Shown one piece after another: positions 10,576-22,351 of a stretch of DNA of 64,000 nucleotides. A program made the translations under genes and the position numbers. The stretch comes from Galeopsis tetrahit (taxonomy: Eukaryota > Streptophyta > Magnoliopsida > Lamiales > Lamiaceae), in the NCBI GenBank assembly GCA_963675135.1, contig OY776131.1, positions 24,915,881 to 24,979,880 of the forward strand, in the 5' to 3' direction. Position 1 is the stretch's first letter. Each line of letters opens with the position of its first letter. The notes beneath the pieces are model-generated. The model saw only the letters and a list, made by a program, of their open reading frames with translations. It made no database searches and was not told the origin of the DNA.

Positions 10576-12029
10576 TGTTCAATTGATTTTCCTTTCTCTA
10601 CTTTGATTTTAAAGCTTTTTTTGTAGCTCTTGCATATATTCTTTATAATTTTTGAATCTTATGGAATAATACATTGACTATATGCAACATAATATTTGAA
10701 TATCTTATTGACTATATGCACCGTTTTTTTACATATGTGCTTATATATTTACATATTTTATATAGATGATATATATTGTTATATATATATATATATATAT
10801 TATCTAAAATGTAATTACACAACAATTGAATAGTTTATTTATTTAAAAATAAAATTCATAGATTTTATAATATAAATAAAGTGAAGTAATATTGTATTAT
10901 TAAATTGACCCGTTCAAACCCAAAGAATCATATCTATATTAATTTTTTAAAATAAAATTAATATTTTAGAACATTTTATTACAAATATATTGTTCTATTG
11001 CATATTGTCACGTATTTTAAGTTATATGCAACATATTTTTGCATATGTCAACAAGAATATGTAACAATTTCTTGCATATATGTTTTTAAATCTGCATATA
11101 AAGGAATGATATATAACCAACCACCATCTATTTTTTACCGAACATATTAGTAAGTTGTCACCAAATCATTATCCACATAATCAATTAATATAATTTAAAA
11201 TAAATAATTGAAATTTATTAATATATTTTAAAACAAAATACAAATCTTAAACTTTCAAATACATTATTCTAATATCTTATCTCTAATTTTACTTCCATAA
11301 AAAGCGGAAAACATCTCCCAAACTTAAAACATCACAAAAATTATATATATATATATATATATATTTTGGCAATTGACTTTCTCCAAATATATACATTATA
11401 AAATTTAATTAGAATACTCATTTGATATAACTATGGAGAATTTTCATTAAGTACAGAATTAACAACTAATTAGATAAAGTTCTGGAAATGAATTTTGAAT
11501 TCAAAATGCAATTCCTCAACCCCGTGATTCATGTGCAGGTTAGAGTTGTCAATTAAATTTTTTAATATGGAAAGATGATTAATTAAAATGATTAGTGATT
11601 TTCTGTACAAAATTAGTTTTAATAATATTTGACTAATTAACTAAAACAGATTTTTAAGAATTTAATAAAGGGAAGGGCAGTTTAGTATATTTATCAACCA
11701 TTTTGATCTTATTTGAATTAAAAAAAAAAACACGTCTTTCTATGTTTTTTCTAGGATTAATATCTCTAAGAGTCATTTCATAAGACCAAAAAACATAGAA
11801 AGGAAAGAATTTAAATAATTACGTAGAAGATCCAAAACCAACATAGATTCCCATTTATACCCTTTAGTTTGACAACTAATATAATTTTCGAATTAATGAC
11901 ATTATTATAAATTTAAATCCACCTTTTATGGAATTTCAAAAACTTCCATCTTCCATAATGACTGATTCAAAACTCAATTAGAATCTGTATTTATTTAGTA
12001 TAATTTTCGAATTAATGACATTATTTTCA
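10576..12029. other. AT-rich intergenic DNA
   Basis: No gene. Dinucleotide AT runs at about 10780-10801 and 11343-11364. The stretch 11820-12060 weakly repeats the surroundings of 8640-8880. Confidence 0.5.
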
Positions 12030-13585
12030 CCAATTCCACCATAACTCTAGATTGCTCCCACTATGGCTGTCGCCGCCTTGCCACCAGATCGACCGCCATG
12101 CTCTCGAATCCAAATGGCTCTCTCCTTTCACACGAATCAACAATCAAAAATTTGAATCGGTTAAAAAAGGGCAGAATTGAAGATGGTGCATGGCGGTGGT
12201 GGGACGGCGTCGCGGCGGGGAAGAAGTGGGAGTCGAATCAATGTAACAAAGGTGTGAAGATTGTCGTCGTCGTCGACATCGATCTCTCTCACCCAAACCA
12301 TTGCCATCAGAGAAGATGAACACCAAGCGCCGTTAAATAGGAAAGTCAAGCAATCAATTTTCTTTTTTATATATAAAAAATATAATGCATTCATATTATT
12401 TTGGTTAAATTTAGTTTCAAAACTCAATTCTGTATTTATTTAGTACGATTTTCTTTATCTTATTAATTTGTAATTCTCAATTTTCCACTCACAAAGCATA
12501 CATTATTCCTAATATTTTTTAAATAAAAATAATATTTTAGAACATTTTATTACATATATATTATTTATATTGCATATTATTGTTTGTAGGAAGGCATCTG
12601 CAACAAAATAATTGCATATGAAATTAGTGTATGCACCAGTTTTAATATATTTTTATATGTGCATATTTTATATTACTTATGTTTCTATATATATTTCAAA
12701 AAGTATATAATAAGTAAAATTAACATCATAAATATTGATTTGTCTTACGTTAAAAACATAAAAAATTTGAAAACATGCTCATACTAGCATCGTTAATTTA
12801 GTTCAATTGAGATTAGTTTAATTTTCAAAGTAATTCGATCTAACATAAATATAGAAATATAATAATCAATAATTTTAAATTATACATATGGTCAATCTTA
12901 AAGATATATTTATCAAGATATCTATCTTAATTACAAAATCAATAACTATATTTTATATTATTACATATATCACAAACAAATGCAGCCGCATATGTTTCAT
13001 TATGTAATATCCATTGCATTCGTCCCTTAAAAATGGAATATATTTCTGCACATTCACTACAACTATAAATTCATTCTGCATATCACCAGTATAATACCTA
13101 AGATATAATATAAATAGATTTGGCCATCAATAAAGTTGATTTCACAATACATTCTAGGAATTACATCAATAAAGTTGACTTCACAATACATTCTAGGAAG
13201 TTGTCTTCGTGAAAATTTCGAAGAAGATGAAGTTTTGACAATTAATTTCGAATTCAAAATGCCAATTTCAAAATCCCGAAATTAATGGGATATTTATCAC
13301 TTTATTATTATTGCTAATATGACGTAATTAATATGAGGAATTAAATGTTTGCTTTACCTAACTAGTTTAAAAAATGGTTGACTAAGTAATTAAAGAATTA
13401 TTTTCGAATTTAAATATTAGAAGGGCAGTTTAGTATATTTATCACCCATTTTGACCTTATTCGAATTAAAAATAAAACTTGTCTTTCTATGCTTTTTCAA
13501 TGTGTGAAATGGACTTATCAAATTTTACCCCTTTTTTCTATGTGTGAAATGGTCTTATGAGAAACTGCCCCCTTTGTATAGGTTA
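12030..13585. other. Leader-like relic and AT-rich DNA, no gene recognised
   Basis: 12030-12330 is a diverged copy of the GC-rich leader seen at 8836, followed by AT-rich sequence. Around 13125-13200 a block containing CAATAAAGTTGA and TTCACAATACATTCTAGGAA is tandemly duplicated. Nothing codes for a recognisable protein. Confidence 0.4.
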
Positions 13586-13620
13586 CTAGTACAGTCCCCG
13601 GGATTAAAAAAAATTAAACA
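13586..13620 (-). mobile_element. Helitron 3' terminus (minus strand), degraded hairpin
   Basis: On the minus strand: AATCCCGGGGACTGTACTAG followed by T. It ends in CTAG and abuts host A/T as Helitrons do, but the usual CCCGCG/CGCGGG stem is reduced to CCCGGGG. Downstream blocks such as GCTACAAATAATA and AATTAAACCAAGAG match the other copies at 35570 and 60845. Confidence 0.65.
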
Positions 13621-14779
13621 CTTTATTTTCTGGATGATATGTGTAATACATGAATGAACTCTAGTTTATTAAACCAAGAGAAAGAAACAATCAAAAAGTG
13701 ATGTATGCTACAAATAATAGGAGTAGCAATTAAACCAAGAGAAATAAAAGATTATGTGTCCAAGAATATTTATCCAGGACAAATACTCTAGAGTCGAAGT
13801 TAACAATACAAAACTCTAGAGTACATGCATTTTATGGTAACAGGTCCAAAAAATTAAAGTACAAACTCTGTAACTTTTTCGATCTTAACACACAAATTTC
13901 AAAATAAGTACATAAATGTTTTATAATGTTGATATATACACTATTTGTGGTGATTTTTTTTTAGTAATTCAATATATGATTTTTATAAGTACATAAATTT
14001 CAAAATCTTATTTTTCTTTTCAGTTTCGATTTTCTTTTTACGGTGCTTGCATTTTTTTTTAACCTGATATATCATTTTTATTTTTATTGGTTTAAAATTG
14101 TCACTGAAATGCTCGAAGTAATAGATCGAACAATTTCGGGCGCGCAGAAATGGGAGAGAAATTTGGGGGAGAGTTGGTTACGTTTCAGAATTCCAAAACT
14201 AAACTTTATTCATTTCTTTACCAACAATAACATGTCTTTTTTTTTTTTCTTGGTTCTATGGTTATTAAATTCCACATTTTTTTACAACTTAGATATGAAA
14301 AGTTTTACTTACTTATAAAATCAAAATCAAGGGTATCAACAAGTTACTTATAAAATCAAAATCAAGGGTATCAACAAGGAGAAGAAAAGACATTAGTTGT
14401 CCTATTGAATTTTTTTGATTGTTGGGATTTGTAATTTCTATAACCCTAAATTTATAATGAAAAATTTCTAAAGTCTAATTTATCAACGTATGAGAAAACT
14501 AAAATATGTGTATTGTAATAAGTTCATAAAAAAATAAAGAAAGTTGAAGAGTATTATAATAAAAGATTATTTAAAAGTACATTGCTCCAATTAATTTAAT
14601 TAATATAAATATCACAAATTTCTCCAAATGTTAATCTTTTTATTGATTATCATCTTAATTTTTTTTTGAATTATTAATTTAAATAAGTTATAATTAATGT
14701 TGATAATAAGTTATTATTATTACATATAAATCATTAAAATAATTAAATAATATTATAATTAATTTGAATTAATTTTTTT
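13621..14779. mobile_element. Bodies of two opposed Helitron copies, overlapping or nested
   Basis: The left half matches 3'-proximal Helitron sequence in minus orientation. The right half (about 14330-14780) matches the same region in plus orientation (compare the reverse complement of 60350-60790). No coding frame with recognisable content. Confidence 0.55.
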
Positions 14780-14811
14780 TAATCCCACGTATTACGCGGG
14801 TACTGCACTAG
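14780..14811 (+). mobile_element. Helitron 3' terminus (plus strand)
   Basis: Hairpin CCCACG-tatta-CGCGGG (14784-14800, one mismatch), then TACTGCACTAG, then host T. CTRR end plus a GC-rich hairpin a few bases upstream is diagnostic for Helitrons. Confidence 0.85.
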
Positions 14812-16271
14812 TAATGTATATTTCAAAATTTTATTGTATCACTTTTCCTCTCTTTTTATTTTGAAATTCTGTATTTTTGTGAGTCGATTTTTTTTTGGCA
14901 GTTTTTTTTATTTATTTTTTCTTCTCTTCTTTATTTCCTCGGTTGTCGAATTTCTGTTTTATTATGATGGTAAGTACATTATTTCTAAAAAAAATTTCAT
15001 TATTTCTATTTTTTTTTTTTTTTTTGCGTCTTATTCCTCTGTACATTGTCTCTCAGACTCTCACTTCCTCTCTACATCATTAGTAATCTTTTTGGAAATT
15101 TATAATCATTCTAATGGTCTGCGTTATTGATGATATTGATTCTTAAAAAAAAACTGCTTTCACACGTTACCTTTATTTAATTAGAATAGGAGTTTGTGGG
15201 TTTGCCGAATTTCGAACAATTGAGAAATTGCTCGAATCATTTAAAATAGTTTTTACGGTACCTTTATTAAGAATAAGAATAAGAATATGTGGTTTGCTCT
15301 AGTCAATTAAGGACTGTGTGTTAGTATCATATTTTATTTTTTACAATTAATATATAACTAATTTTGATATATCTTTAATTACGCGAGATTATATTTCAAA
15401 GTTTTATTCTATATCCTATGTGGCTTCCTCTCCTCTTTTTATTTTGAAATTTTGCATTTCTGTGAGTAGGTTTTTTTTGGCAGTTTTTTTTATTTATTTA
15501 TTATTTTTGCATACAGTTTTTTTTCGCTTTAATTTTGGATAAGAAACCGTTAATTTCTAATATTCCTCACTTTTATTCCGTCTCTTTCTCTCTTTATTCT
15601 CTCTCAATTTTTCTTCTCTTCTTTATTTCCTCGGTTGTCGACTTCCTGTTTTATGATGATGGTGAGTACATTATTTCTAAAAAAAAATCATTATTTTTTT
15701 TTTCATTATTCCTCTGTACATTGTCTCTCAGACTCTCACTTCCTCTGTACATCATTATTCATCTTTTTGGGAATTTATAATCATTCTAATGGTCAGCGTT
15801 ATTGATGATATTGATTCTTAAAAAAAACTGCTTTCACACGTTACCTTTATTTAATTAGAATAGGGGTTTGTGGGTTTTCCGAATTCGGGACAATTGAGAA
15901 ATTGCTCGAATCATTTAAAAGAGTTTTTACGCTATCTTTATTAAGAATAAGAATATGTGGTTTGCTCTAGTCAATTAAGGACTGTGTTAGTATCATATTT
16001 TATTTTTTACAATTAATATATAATGATATATCTTTAATTCATATAAAAAGAGGAGAGAAAGGCACGTATGATATAATATTCCTCTCTACATCATTAGTCT
16101 GGGAATTTATAATCATTCTAATGGTCTGCGTTATTGATGGTATTGATTCTTAAAAAAAAACTGCTCATGTTACCTTTATTTAATTAGAATAGGGGTTTGT
16201 GGGTTTCCTTGTGGGTTTCTCGAATTCCTGACAATTGAGAAATTGCTCGAATCATTTAAAAGAGTTTTTAC
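14812..16271 (+). repeat. Tandemly repeated Helitron 5'-type segments
   Basis: Directly after the CTAG at 14811 comes a segment with TTTATTTTGAAATTCTGTAT and GTGAGTCG, the 5' region of the same Helitron family. A second copy starts near 15388 and a partial third near 16080. The mark CGTTATTGATG recurs at about 15121, 15797 and 16129. Pieces of the same segment form 41850-41940. Open frames here are strings of F, S and L without family features. Confidence 0.65.
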
Positions 16272-16861
16272 TAGAGCCGACAATTTGGGCCCGACCCGAT
16301 GGGCCGGCCCAGCCAACCCGAAGCCCAGTATGGACTGGGCTCCAAAATTACAGGCCCATATAGAACTGGGTCTATTTGGCCCGACCCGATGGGCCCGATG
16401 GGCCTAATGGGCTAGGTTAATTTGGCCCGTCAGCCCATGGGCAGCCCATTTGGCCCGATCAAATTTTTTATAAATAATTAAATTAAGTAAAATGTCTTAT
16501 ATTTAAATATTATTGTGTCTTTTATTTTATTTTGAATTAAAAATTTTAACTTATGAATTATTTATAATTATATTTAAGCTTGTTATATAGTATATTGTTA
16601 TATTGTTTATGAATTGTGTATAGTTAATACATAACAAAGTTTATATATATAATTTTTGATAGAAATATTAAAATTTAAAAAAAAAAAACTCATGGGCTGG
16701 GCTGGCCCACTAGCCCGCTAGGCCCAGATTGGCTAGACTGGACTCTAATTTTATAGGCCCGACTAATTCATGGGCCGGCCCGACCCAGCCCATGAACATT
16801 GCTTGGCCCGATGGGTTGGGCTGGGCTGGGCCGGGCGGCCCGATTTGCCATATCTCATCTA
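16272..16861. mobile_element. MITE with GGGCC-rich ends (hAT type likely)
   Basis: Left end TAGAGCCGACAATTTGGGCC and right end GGCCCGATTTGCCATATC are imperfect inverted repeats. Both arms are packed with GGGCC/GGCCC words; the middle (16440-16680) is AT-rich. Plant hAT-type MITEs commonly start TAGAG..GGCAAA followed by GGGCCGG words. I could not fix the target duplication. Confidence 0.65.
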
Positions 16862-17394
16862 AATTGGTACATCAATTATTTCTGAAAAAACCGCATTACG
16901 CGTACTAACATCAATTTTCAGAAATAGTATGAATAATAAAAATTATATTCATACTCTCGCCCGGTCAATCGTCGTCGTCCGATCCACCGGCGCCGCCATG
17001 TCTCTCCTCAACAAACGCGTCTTACATTAATTCTCTTTTCGTCTCTCAACACATTAATTCTCTTTTCGTCTCTCAACAATTAGAAAATGAAAATTAAATT
17101 TCAAATTCTATGGTAAATAGTAAAGTGTTGTTGAAATACAAAATACTCATTCACTAATTTATAGACACATGCACAAACAAAGTAAAAACCTGAAAATTTT
17201 TCGAGGAAAAAAAGTTTGATGATTGAACCTCTCTTTTGGCGAGATAATGACCGAATAGAATCCACTGGATGAAAATTCGGGGATCGCTAGATGGCATGAA
17301 AGCTTTTGTACTTCACAAATGCAGAGAGAAATATGATTGTTTTGGAATACATGATGACATGAATATGCATAACTCTCATGAGTTTAAAATGATA
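16862..17394. other. Non-coding, with a 27-bp tandem duplication
   Basis: ACATTAATTCTCTTTTCGTC-type unit repeated at 17024 and 17051. Otherwise no gene or element recognised. Confidence 0.4.
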
Positions 17395-18680
17395 GTGGCA
17401 GCTTGATAAAAAATATGACATTTCAATGAGGCAAAGTGAATTAAATTATGTCATTACTGAAATATTTTCCCTTCAATTGAAAAATGCTTCTCACAATTTT
17501 TTCACTGTACAGACCTACGGATACGAAACATAAGTTAGCAATTTTAGTGACAACTAAAAAAAAAAAGGACAATCCTCTCAAAAAAAAAAAAAAAAGAAGA
17601 AAAAACGGATTCTTGTGGGGTTTCTACTTCTTTGCCCTCACTGATACGGAAGACACCTATATACAAAAAAATGAAGAATAAAAAATGAGTACCATGAAGA
17701 TGAGTACGATAGATCGACCAGAAAATCAATTGAAGCAACAATGAGTATTGATAAAACAGGCGAGAAAATCCAATTAGCAATAGATGACAATAAAATAGGA
17801 AATCAGATATTGACAGAGAATTAAGAAGATGATTTCAACCATACCTATGATGACGCGAGAAATACAGATAAGAGGGGACGTACAAAATTTGAAAGACGGA
17901 GTTGTAAAATGAAAATCGTAAAAAACTGGAAAAAAAAGGGAGAGAGAGAGTGGAGATAGAACAAAAAAAATTTTTTTTAAGAAAAATATAAAAGATTCTT
18001 TAGAAAACTGTAAAAGAATAGAGAATTAAAAAAAACTAAAAAAAGGAAAAAAAGTAATTTAAGAAATTGTAAAAGAAAACAACCGAGAAAAAAAGGTAGA
18101 GAGAGGAGAGAATGAAAAAATAAATTGTAATTTAAACTGATAGTGGCAGATTGATAAAAACATGACATTTCAATGAGGCAAACTGAATTAAATTATGTCA
18201 TTATTGAAATATCTCTCATTCAATTGAAAAATGCTTCTCACAATTTTTAACTGTACAGACCTACATACATACGGAAACATAAGTTAGCAATTTTAGTGAC
18301 AATTAAAAGAAAAGGATAATTCTCTCAAAAAAAGAAGATACGGATTCTTGTGGGGTTTCTACCTCTTTGCCCTCCAGCAAGCACGGATACGGAAGACATC
18401 TATATACAAAAAATGAAGAATAGAAAATGAGTACCATGAGGATGAATAAGATAGATCGACCAGAAAATCAATTGAAGCAACAATGAGTACGGATAAAACA
18501 GGTCAGGAAATCCAATTAGCAATAGATGACAATAAAATAGGAAATCTGATATTGACAGAGAATTAAGAAGACGATTTCAACCATACCTGTGATGATGGAC
18601 GACGTGAAGAAGCGGCGCGAGAAATACAGATGAGATGGACGTACAAAATTTGAATGACAAAATTAATATAGAGAACATTT
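17395..18680 (-). repeat. Direct duplication, about 750 bp apart
   Basis: 17396-17890 and 18147-18645 share GACATTTCAATGAGGCAAA, ATGCTTCTCACAATTTTT, GATTCTTGTGGGGTTTCTAC and AATCCAATTAGCAATAGATG in the same order. The last block also occurs inverted at 60103-60135, so this is a dispersed repeat oriented on the minus strand. Confidence 0.75.
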
Positions 18681-18689
18681 GTCAGCAGT

Positions 18690-19345
18690 TTAATTAAAAA
18701 AAGAAAAGAAAAAAACTGTCGAAAAAAAAAAAAAGGAAGAAAAGAAGTTGAGAAAACTGTAAAAGGAGAGAGAAAAAAAGGGGAGAGAGAGGAAGAGGAG
18801 AAAAGTAAAACAATTATTTAAAAAAAATAAAAAAAAATGTATAAAGAATAAATAAATCAATTATTTAAATAAAGAAAATAAAAAAATTGTCCAGAGAGAA
18901 CGAAAAAAAATGAAGAAAAGTTTAAGTGGAAGAGGAAGAAGATAAAATTAAAAAAAAAAACTGTCGAGAAAAAAAAGGGAGAAAAGGAGTTGAGAAAACT
19001 GTAAAAGGAGAGAGAAAAAAAGAAGAGAAAATTTGAAAAAATTAGAAAAATAGAAAGACCTAAGAAGAAATATAAAAGAATCCTTAGAAAACTGTAAAAG
19101 AATAGAGAATTAAAAAAAAAAAAGGAGAAAAAGTAATTTAAGAAATTGTAAAAGGAAACAACCGAGAGAACAAAAAAAAATGAAGAAAAGTTTAAGTGGA
19201 AGTGGAAGAGGAAGAAGATAGAATTAAAAAAAAAAAACTGTCGAGAAAAAAAGGGAGAAAAGGAGTTGAGAAAACTGTAAAAGGAGAGAGAGAAAAAAGG
19301 GGAGAGAGAGGAGAGAGAAAAAAATAGAGGGATAAAAAAAAACGA
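18690..19345 (-). repeat. Purine-rich low-complexity tract
   Basis: Repeated modules GAGAAAACTGTAAAAGGAGA, AACTGTCGAGAAAAAAAGG and AATGAAGAAAAGTTTAAGTG occur two or three times. It is the reverse complement type of the tract at 8160-8635. The long minus-strand open frame here is almost only F, S and L and is not a gene. Confidence 0.75.
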
Positions 19346-19429
19346 CTTCATAGCGTATCTAGGTATGAAGCCCAAACCCTATACCTTCTATGATTGGACA
19401 GTTAAAAATAAATGCAAAAGTTAGTAGAA

Positions 19430-20035
19430 AATTTTACTGTCAAATTCGAAACAAAAATTTGTATAAAAAATTCAACTAAATTAATAATTTAACCTAAAAT
19501 TCAATTCATTAATTCAAATATCTATCTTAAACCCTAGATTTACCAAAACTAATTATTTGAGTAGAAAATATAGATTTGTTCATATCCGAAATTCTTCTTC
19601 AATGAAATTTTCGAATAAAAGAAGAAAACAAGAGAATCGTATGTGCCACCTAAGTACTGAATTCGAAACAGAAATTTGTATAAAAAATTCAATTAAATTA
19701 ATAATTTAACCTAGAATTCAATTCATTCAAATATATATCTTAAACCCTAGATTTACCAAAACTAATTTGAGTAGAAAATATAGAATTGTTCATACCTGGA
19801 ACTCTTCTTCGATGGAATTTTCGAATACCTAGATTTACCAAAACTAATTTGAGTAGAAAATATAGAATTGTTCATACCTGGAGCTCTTCTTCAATGGAAT
19901 TTTCGAATAAAAGAAGAAAATAAGAGAACCATATGTGCCGCCTAAGTACTGAAGTCGAAACAAAAATTTGTATAAAAATTCAACTAAATTAATAATTTAA
20001 CCTAGAATTTAATTCATTCAAATAAAAAAAGAATA
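19430..20035. repeat. Tandemly duplicated AT-rich segment, about 2.5 copies
   Basis: Blocks TTAATAATTTAACCTA, AAACCCTAGATTTACCAAAA, TTTGAGTAGAAAATATAGA and CTTCTTCAATGGAATTTTCG recur at about 19480, 19700 and 19830-20000. Confidence 0.75.
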
Positions 20036-20149
20036 ATTTATTGTTTATTATGATTATTAATGATATGTGAATTAAAATAAAGATTATATATTATCAATTA
20101 TTTTTTTTATTAATCATAAGGATAAATTTGTAATTTTATAATTATATAT

Positions 20150-20340
20150 TTAAAATTATTAAATTTAATTTAAAAGTGTGATAGGGCGACAAAAAAAACG
20201 ATAATAAGTGCAATGCAAGGCGATGGATTCTGCGACGCCAAATGCGCAGGTCATCAAATATAAGCCATTAGATTTCAGATTTGATGGTTCAGATTACTGG
20301 ACTGTTGATAGTTCAGGCGACACTGGACTGTCCTTAGAAG
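20150..20340. repeat. Right arm of the widely spaced inverted repeat
   Basis: Pairs with 8040-8160 as described there. Confidence 0.7.
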
Positions 20341-20391
20341 GCCCCAAAAAAGATATATAAAAGTGGCCCTAAAAATTCACCTATTCTTTTA

Positions 20392-20690
20392 ATCTTTAAT
20401 TTGAAACTAGACACGCCTCATCCCATTAATTTGAAACTAGACACGCCTCATCCCATTAATTTGAAACTAGACACGCGTCGTAACCAATTCTATGAGAAGA
20501 AACTAGCCTATTCTTTAAATTTGAAACGTCCCAAACCAATCCAAACCCACCCAGCCCTATGAGAAGAAACTAACCCTATTCTTTCTTTTTAATTTGAAAC
20601 TAGACACGTGTCATCCCATTAATTTGAAACTAGGCACGCGTCGTTCCATTAATTTGAAACTAGACACGCGTCGTCCCATCTGTTACGTGG
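20392..20690 (+). repeat. 30-bp minisatellite in two clusters
   Basis: Unit TAATTTGAAACTAGACACGC plus CTCATCCCAT; three copies at 20397-20480 and three at 20590-20680, separated by a diverged stretch. Confidence 0.85.
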
Positions 20691-21063
20691 AATAGAATAG
20701 TAAATGGAGCACCATTTTCAAAAGGGGATCTGAGCAGATAAAAAGTATACTATGATAAATTTAAGACATAAAGATGCTTAGGTTATACACCTAGCTGCGG
20801 CAGAAAATTCGGTCTAGAATTGAAAAAAAAAAAAAAAAACTTAGTGAAATTAGGATCTATATTTGTGTTGTTAAATGATGAATTGGCACATTCAATTCAG
20901 GTGGAATCAATGTAATAAGGTTTGGAAGATGAATGAATGTTCCTCTTCTAAAGGTGCGAATTTTGGCATCTGGACTGGACGTTCGGGATGGGCGGTATCG
21001 GTAACCTACTCTAACTCCAAATATTTACTTTAACTTCAAATATTTACTTTAAATCCCTTACTC
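20677..21063 (+). repeat. Dispersed repeat, copy 1
   Basis: Matches 28995-29312 plus 34243-34375, i.e. the host sequence of the copia insertion: GGAATAGAATAGTAAATGGA, AAAAGGGGATCTGAGCAGAT, ATGATGAATTGGCACA and TACTTTAAATCCCTTA in the same order. Similarity stops where the gibberellin 2-oxidase fragment begins. Confidence 0.8.
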
Positions 21064-21345
21064 TGAAATTCCGGGGACACGAGTGTGGCATTTGGCGCAG
21101 AAGAGGAGGTACTCGACCCACCCGACGTCGCCATTCCGGCCGATGGTCCTGGAGCCGTAGCCGAAGGGGGCGGGAGGGGCGAAATTCTCCTTCTCCTCGT
21201 TACTTACATTGAAGAAGCTGATGAACTCGGCTTCCAATTGGGTCAAAAAGTCCATGGAAAAGCCATGATCCCAAATCCATACAGGCCTTAACTTTGTGAG
21301 TTTTGGCATTGGGGTCAGAGAGATCTATTATTACAGGGACCACTG
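21063..21345 (-). pseudogene. Gibberellin 2-beta-dioxygenase N-terminal fragment
   Basis: The minus strand gives VVPVIIDLSDPNAKTHKVKAC in one frame, then, after a frameshift near 21275, HGFSMDFLTQLEAEFISFF, NVSNEEKEN, PPAPFGYGSRTIGRNGDVGW and VEYLL. This is the N-terminal half of C19 gibberellin 2-oxidases, 2-oxoglutarate/Fe(II) dioxygenases that inactivate gibberellins in the cytosol. The catalytic half with the iron-binding HxD..H and the RxS motif is missing. It sits between a dispersed repeat and a resistance-gene fragment on the other strand. Family assignment is firm; GA2ox over other 2-ODD types rests on the PFGYG..IG..GD.GWVEYLL block. Confidence 0.82.
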
Positions 21346-21689
21346 CAGTCTGCTGCCTCCGGTTTTGACTCACTTGACGTGGGCTTGCATGCTGTGAATG
21401 CTGTTAAGTCTAATTCAACAGTTGAGTAAGAAAATTCTCAAGTCTTTGAAATGTTGTTAAGTCTAACCCGGGAGTTCAGAGTTGTGCTATTCTTTCCTGA
21501 TAACCCACAATGGGGAGTTCAGAGTTGTGTTTCAATTTAAACAATTCTCTATTTGTGATTGAAAGTTGAATCTACTTTGCAAATTAAATTGCCGTGTAAC
21601 TTTCTTTGGAAAGGAGATTGGAAAGAGCTTTCCTTTTTTCTTATTCAAACATGTAGAATATTGCTTGTAACAGTTTTGCACGAGTTATA

Positions 21690-22351
21690 TGGAGTTGTAG
21701 CTAGATACATCTAAAGCCATGTTTTTTTTACATGGGTGTTTTTCGAGAAGGTTTTGAATTTCGGATCTGATCAAATTATGGGTGGCTGAAGGAATTCTAA
21801 GATCATATTGATGATAAAAGCTTAGAAGAAGTTGCGAATACTTGAAGGAACTCATTGACAGAAATCTCATTTTAATTGAGAAGGAGCACAGGATTGGGAA
21901 AACAAAAGTTCGCCAAATTCATGATATGTTGAAGGATGTATGCTTAAGAGAAGCCAAAAACACAAAGATTTCTCTGCGTGCTAAAGCATCGTTTTGTGTC
22001 AGTGCTATTGGCTTTTCCGATGGAGTATTTGGTGCAGAACCTTAGCTTTCCACGTTCCCTGAAGAAGCTGTCTCTACATGGGAGGAGTGTACGACGAAGA
22101 TAGGTTCGTTGCCCCTTCTTGAATTGGATTCGTATGCCTGCTGCGGACCAGAGTGGGAGTTCTCCAGCCTCAAAATCCTGGAAATTAACGAGTGCGATGA
22201 GCTGAGATACTGGAGGACGGACAACACCCACTTCCCACGCCTTGTTCGAAAAATTGTTCCACATCTGTTGCAGCAGGTTCTGCTAAAAGAATAAAAGAGG
22301 AGCTGCTGGAGCTTGGGAATGAAGACCTTCGAGTTGTAATTGGTAACACTT
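21690..22351 (+). pseudogene. NB-LRR disease-resistance gene fragment
   Basis: Frames in succession read LKPCFFYMGVF-like and LWVAEGIL (end of the NB-ARC domain, 21705-21800), YLKELIDRNLILIEKEHRIG and IHDMLKDVCLREA (21840-21960), then jump to LRR sequence FPRSLKKLSLHG (about 22045), YACCGPEWEFSSLKILEINE, CDELRYWRTDNTHFPRL and the tail SAKRIKEELLELGNEDLRVV ending at 22351. Such blocks are typical of coiled-coil NB-LRR immune receptors of the R1 type. The N-terminus, P-loop and most LRRs are absent, and there are at least three frame changes and an internal deletion. Dead fragment. Confidence 0.85.

Noticed and set aside
12098..12443. Open frames near a GC-rich start on both strands
   Set aside because: Diverged copy of a leader-like repeat; no conserved protein pattern and both strands are equally open.
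13586..14811. A single 1.2-kb DNA transposon with 35-bp terminal inverted repeats
   Set aside because: The inverted ends are the hairpin-CTAG termini of two opposed Helitrons; internal sequence matches Helitron 3' bodies in both orientations.
18857..19375. 172-codon open frame on the minus strand
   Set aside because: Composed almost only of F, S and L from purine-rich repeats; no domain and the sequence is a tandem low-complexity tract.
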